Below are positions 61,724-64,000 of a stretch of DNA of 64,000 nucleotides, one piece after another. Location of the stretch: contig JADHZB010001209.1 in assembly GCA_015657535.1 (NCBI GenBank), forward strand, positions 26,944-90,943. The letters run 5' to 3'. This stretch comes from Nephromyces sp. MM_2019. Taxonomy: Eukaryota > Apicomplexa > Aconoidasida > Nephromycida. The notes under the pieces are model-generated. The model was given only the letters and a program-made list of their open reading frames with translations. It ran no database searches and had not been told where the DNA came from. Numbering within the stretch: position 1 is the first letter of the stretch; each line of letters begins with the position of its first letter. The translations under genes and the position numbers were made by a program.

Positions 61724-64000
61724 TAGTGCCGTTAGATTCAGCGTTTTTGCAGGTGAATATAGTTGAATAGCCTTTTCGCAGATGATTTTGATTGGATAGC
61801 CTTTTGGTAGGTTAGTTTTTTCTGCACAACCTTTTTTGATGCTATCAAGGACAGCTGAAGAATCTTTGGACCTAGAAAACCTCATAACTTTGTAGTTTTA
61901 CCTGACTCGCTAATATTAGTTGCCATGTTGAGTTATATCATTCTGAAACTGAGTTTGTTTCCTGAGAAAACACTCTCTTCTTGTAATGCTTGCAGACCCA
62001 TGGCTGGTGATGGAGCGGAGTGTGGGCAAGTATGGCAATTTTTGCCTCAAATGATGGGTTTTTTTAGTTTTTTTTTTTGCGATAGTCTCAGCTGTGAACC
62101 TATTTGAAGGGCATTACTTGATCCTATTTTCGTTGAAGATTGAGATGTAGTCGATTTTGCTGTGCATAAGAAGCTTGTCGTTTCCCTTGAAGTGGCTGGT
62201 TTAATTGTTTACAGCTGGTCCATATGGTGGTGGGGGTTTAGTATGTGTTTTTTTTGCTAATGTGTGGCGTGAATTAGTGTAATGTTATAAATTCGTTGCC
62301 TGTAGAGTTCAGCCTCAAAAGTGAGTTGCTTGATGAAGGAAAGAGTTAAGTTTCTACTGAAGGAAATGTTGTAGCAGCTTAGAGTCTGCAAAGGAGATTA
62401 TCAAATAATAGTGAAGCTAGCTAAGCGAGATATATATAAAGGCGTATCCTCTTCATGTAGAAGTCAAAGCAGAGTTTTTGGAAGATAAAGTAGAATATAT
62501 TTGATTCTAGTGAGTGCTTTTGGAAGCTAGTGTGTATATGTGTGCTCTTGTGTGCCTATGGTGGCTTGATAGGTCATTGATATTGACCGTGTGTTGAACA
62601 TGCAATTTGAAGCGCGAGTAGGAGGGGATGCTCCATTAGGATAAGTAAAGAGCTTCTGGTTCCTGGCTTTCAACTGCTTCTCCGTGTTATATTGTTGGGA
62701 TACCATGCAAGGAGCAGTAGATTGTGGCCAGCATCTACCCAAAGTAACATCTGTTAGCACATGAGTGAACTCCATGACTCTAGGCTTAATAGTGATTTGC
62801 TGTTTGGTCAAGCTCTGTGACTCTAGGCTTATTAGTGATTTTATATTATAGTTAGCTTTTAATCATATTTGCCTGCGACTACCTCGGACTCGCTCAGCTT
62901 TAAAATTCGCAATATCACTGCTAGAGGCTTTTAGCATTGCCTGACCTTCCTAATTCACGTTAGCATTGCTAGGTGGAGCTATTGAACTCTGCAGCCTGTT
63001 GAGTAAAGTGTAGTAGTTTCTTGTGTGCGTGGAGTGCAACTGCTTAAAGAGGAAATCGCATTATTTGTGTACCATCTGGTAGTCTTTTACTGCGGAATAG
63101 ACCCCACCAATTTCGCTCTCCGTTGATCTCTCTTGTTTGTTGATGATGCCCTACAATAGGTGATTGCACGCTTCTACTGCATTTTGCTTACTAACTTACT
63201 AGAACTAGCTCATTTGCTTCTTTGATTTTGGATTCTATTGTGTGTAAAGTCAGTAGGCTGCCACGAGTAGCTTCGCCTAAGCTTGATAGTATGCTGCTAA
63301 AGCAGTTGTTAACAAGGTATGCTTGTAACTGTGTGTCATTACGGTGGAATTCACCCGAATTTAAACGCCTGATTTCTTGAATATATTCCTTCTATTCTAG
63401 TTTGAGTTAGGAAAGTATGGTAATGCTTTTACAGCTGATTACATACATGAGCTTCTAAAGCATAGAGATCTACTAAGAAGTGGAAGATGTTAGGGTATAT
63501 TTTATAATATAGAGATCTACTGAGGGCTAGCAGACCAAGATGCACACTTATCATGCTTCACTCATAGCATCTAACAAACTCTCTAAGCAACCACCATCTT
63601 TTCGTCTCCTAGACTCCTTGACGTGACCTCTTCTCTTTTAGAACCTACTATAGGGCATGCAAATAGACTATACTAGATTAGCACAACGGTGCATTATACC
63701 AAGCGAAATCCCCATTTTCAGCTTCTCGAGAAACAGCACAAAGTTACGCAAACTATTCGGTCAAGCTAGTTTAACTGATAATAGTGAAACATGAAATGTG
63801 TGCCTACTCGCTTCAACTTGGAGGCAGCTATTTATCTCCCTCTTCTAATCTCTTAAAAATTCGAAAATAATTCGCGAGATGGAGTTAGAGTGATCCTATG
63901 GTAAGTAAAGTTCTCAACGAGCTTCTCGAATATGCAGCACACATTAGCAGAGATGACCTTCCTCGGAGTTACTGCCAGTTTTGGCTTCATTTTTTACTAG
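61724..64000. other. 3' flank and intergenic sequence to window end
   Basis: Apart from a protein-like - strand frame (62811-62527, listed separately), no gene is supported. I saw no RNA gene or repeat of note. Confidence 0.5.
62527..62811 (-). CDS. Possible hypothetical protein or exon, 94 codons
   Basis: Continuous frame with balanced composition (contains VMEFTHVLTDVTLGRCW and KQLKARNQKLFTYPNG). The last residues run into CACACA-type sequence. No homology is recognised, and splice sites at either end are not obvious. Confidence 0.25.
   Translation of the reverse strand: MTKQQITIKPRVMEFTHVLTDVTLGRCWPQSTAPCMVSQQYNTEKQLKARNQKLFTYPNGASPPTRASNCMFNTRSISMTYQATIGTQEHTYTH

Noticed and set aside
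1..64000. tRNA or rRNA genes
   Set aside because: I scanned for TPsiC-box-like GGTTC(G/A)A contexts and conserved rRNA cores and saw none with a supporting fold; a covariance-model search would be decisive.

Overview
This 64 kb window is nuclear DNA from a eukaryote, most likely a single-celled alveolate. I favour an apicomplexan or close relative, but that assignment is inference. It is AT-rich and gene-sparse. Its genes are cut into many short exons by GT-AG introns, and CA/GT and CTT microsatellites lie throughout the introns and spacers. I found no bacterial features and no recognisable rRNA, tRNA, transposase or CRISPR array. An assembly gap of 50 Ns lies inside a minisatellite at 31907-31956.

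Left part (1-25 kb). The 3' end of a P5B-type (ATP13A-like) P-type ATPase gene on the + strand (1-2068) faces a complete paralogue on the - strand (5967-20665, modelled with 23 exons and 1610 residues). Exon sizes and intron phases match at the 3' ends. Both proteins carry an unusual six-cysteine luminal loop before the last transmembrane segment. The complete copy also has a signal peptide, a cysteine-rich ectodomain and an extra membrane helix fused in front of the canonical P5B core. Upstream on the same strand lies a probable signal-peptide-bearing gene (20972-24627). Its first intron holds a GC-rich island with a 26-bp degenerate repeat.

Middle (25-46 kb). MAK16 (60S ribosome biogenesis; - strand, 28310-35228, 8 exons, 301 aa) and USB1 (U6 snRNA 3'-end processing phosphodiesterase; + strand, 39183-45873, 7 exons, 369 aa) are reconstructed with consistent reading phase across every junction. 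Between them lies an unrecognised - strand gene. A less certain coding patch sits at 25.97-26.58 kb.

Right part (46-64 kb). There is a small + strand gene for a membrane-anchored protein with a CX10C/CX9C (CHCH-like) cysteine pattern (50464-52253), divergent from an unresolved - strand gene that starts at 50131. Further - strand coding pieces lie at 52.6-54.3 kb. A + strand gene (57582-61723) joins a cysteine-rich, possibly zinc-binding N-terminus to a Ser/Arg-rich tail. The rest is intergenic sequence with several local repeats.

Three genes concern RNA or ribosome biology (MAK16, USB1, probably the SR-rich protein), but nothing suggests co-regulation beyond adjacency. All exon models are manual: they rest on splice-site consensus, phase and family similarity seen by eye, with no alignment or transcript data.
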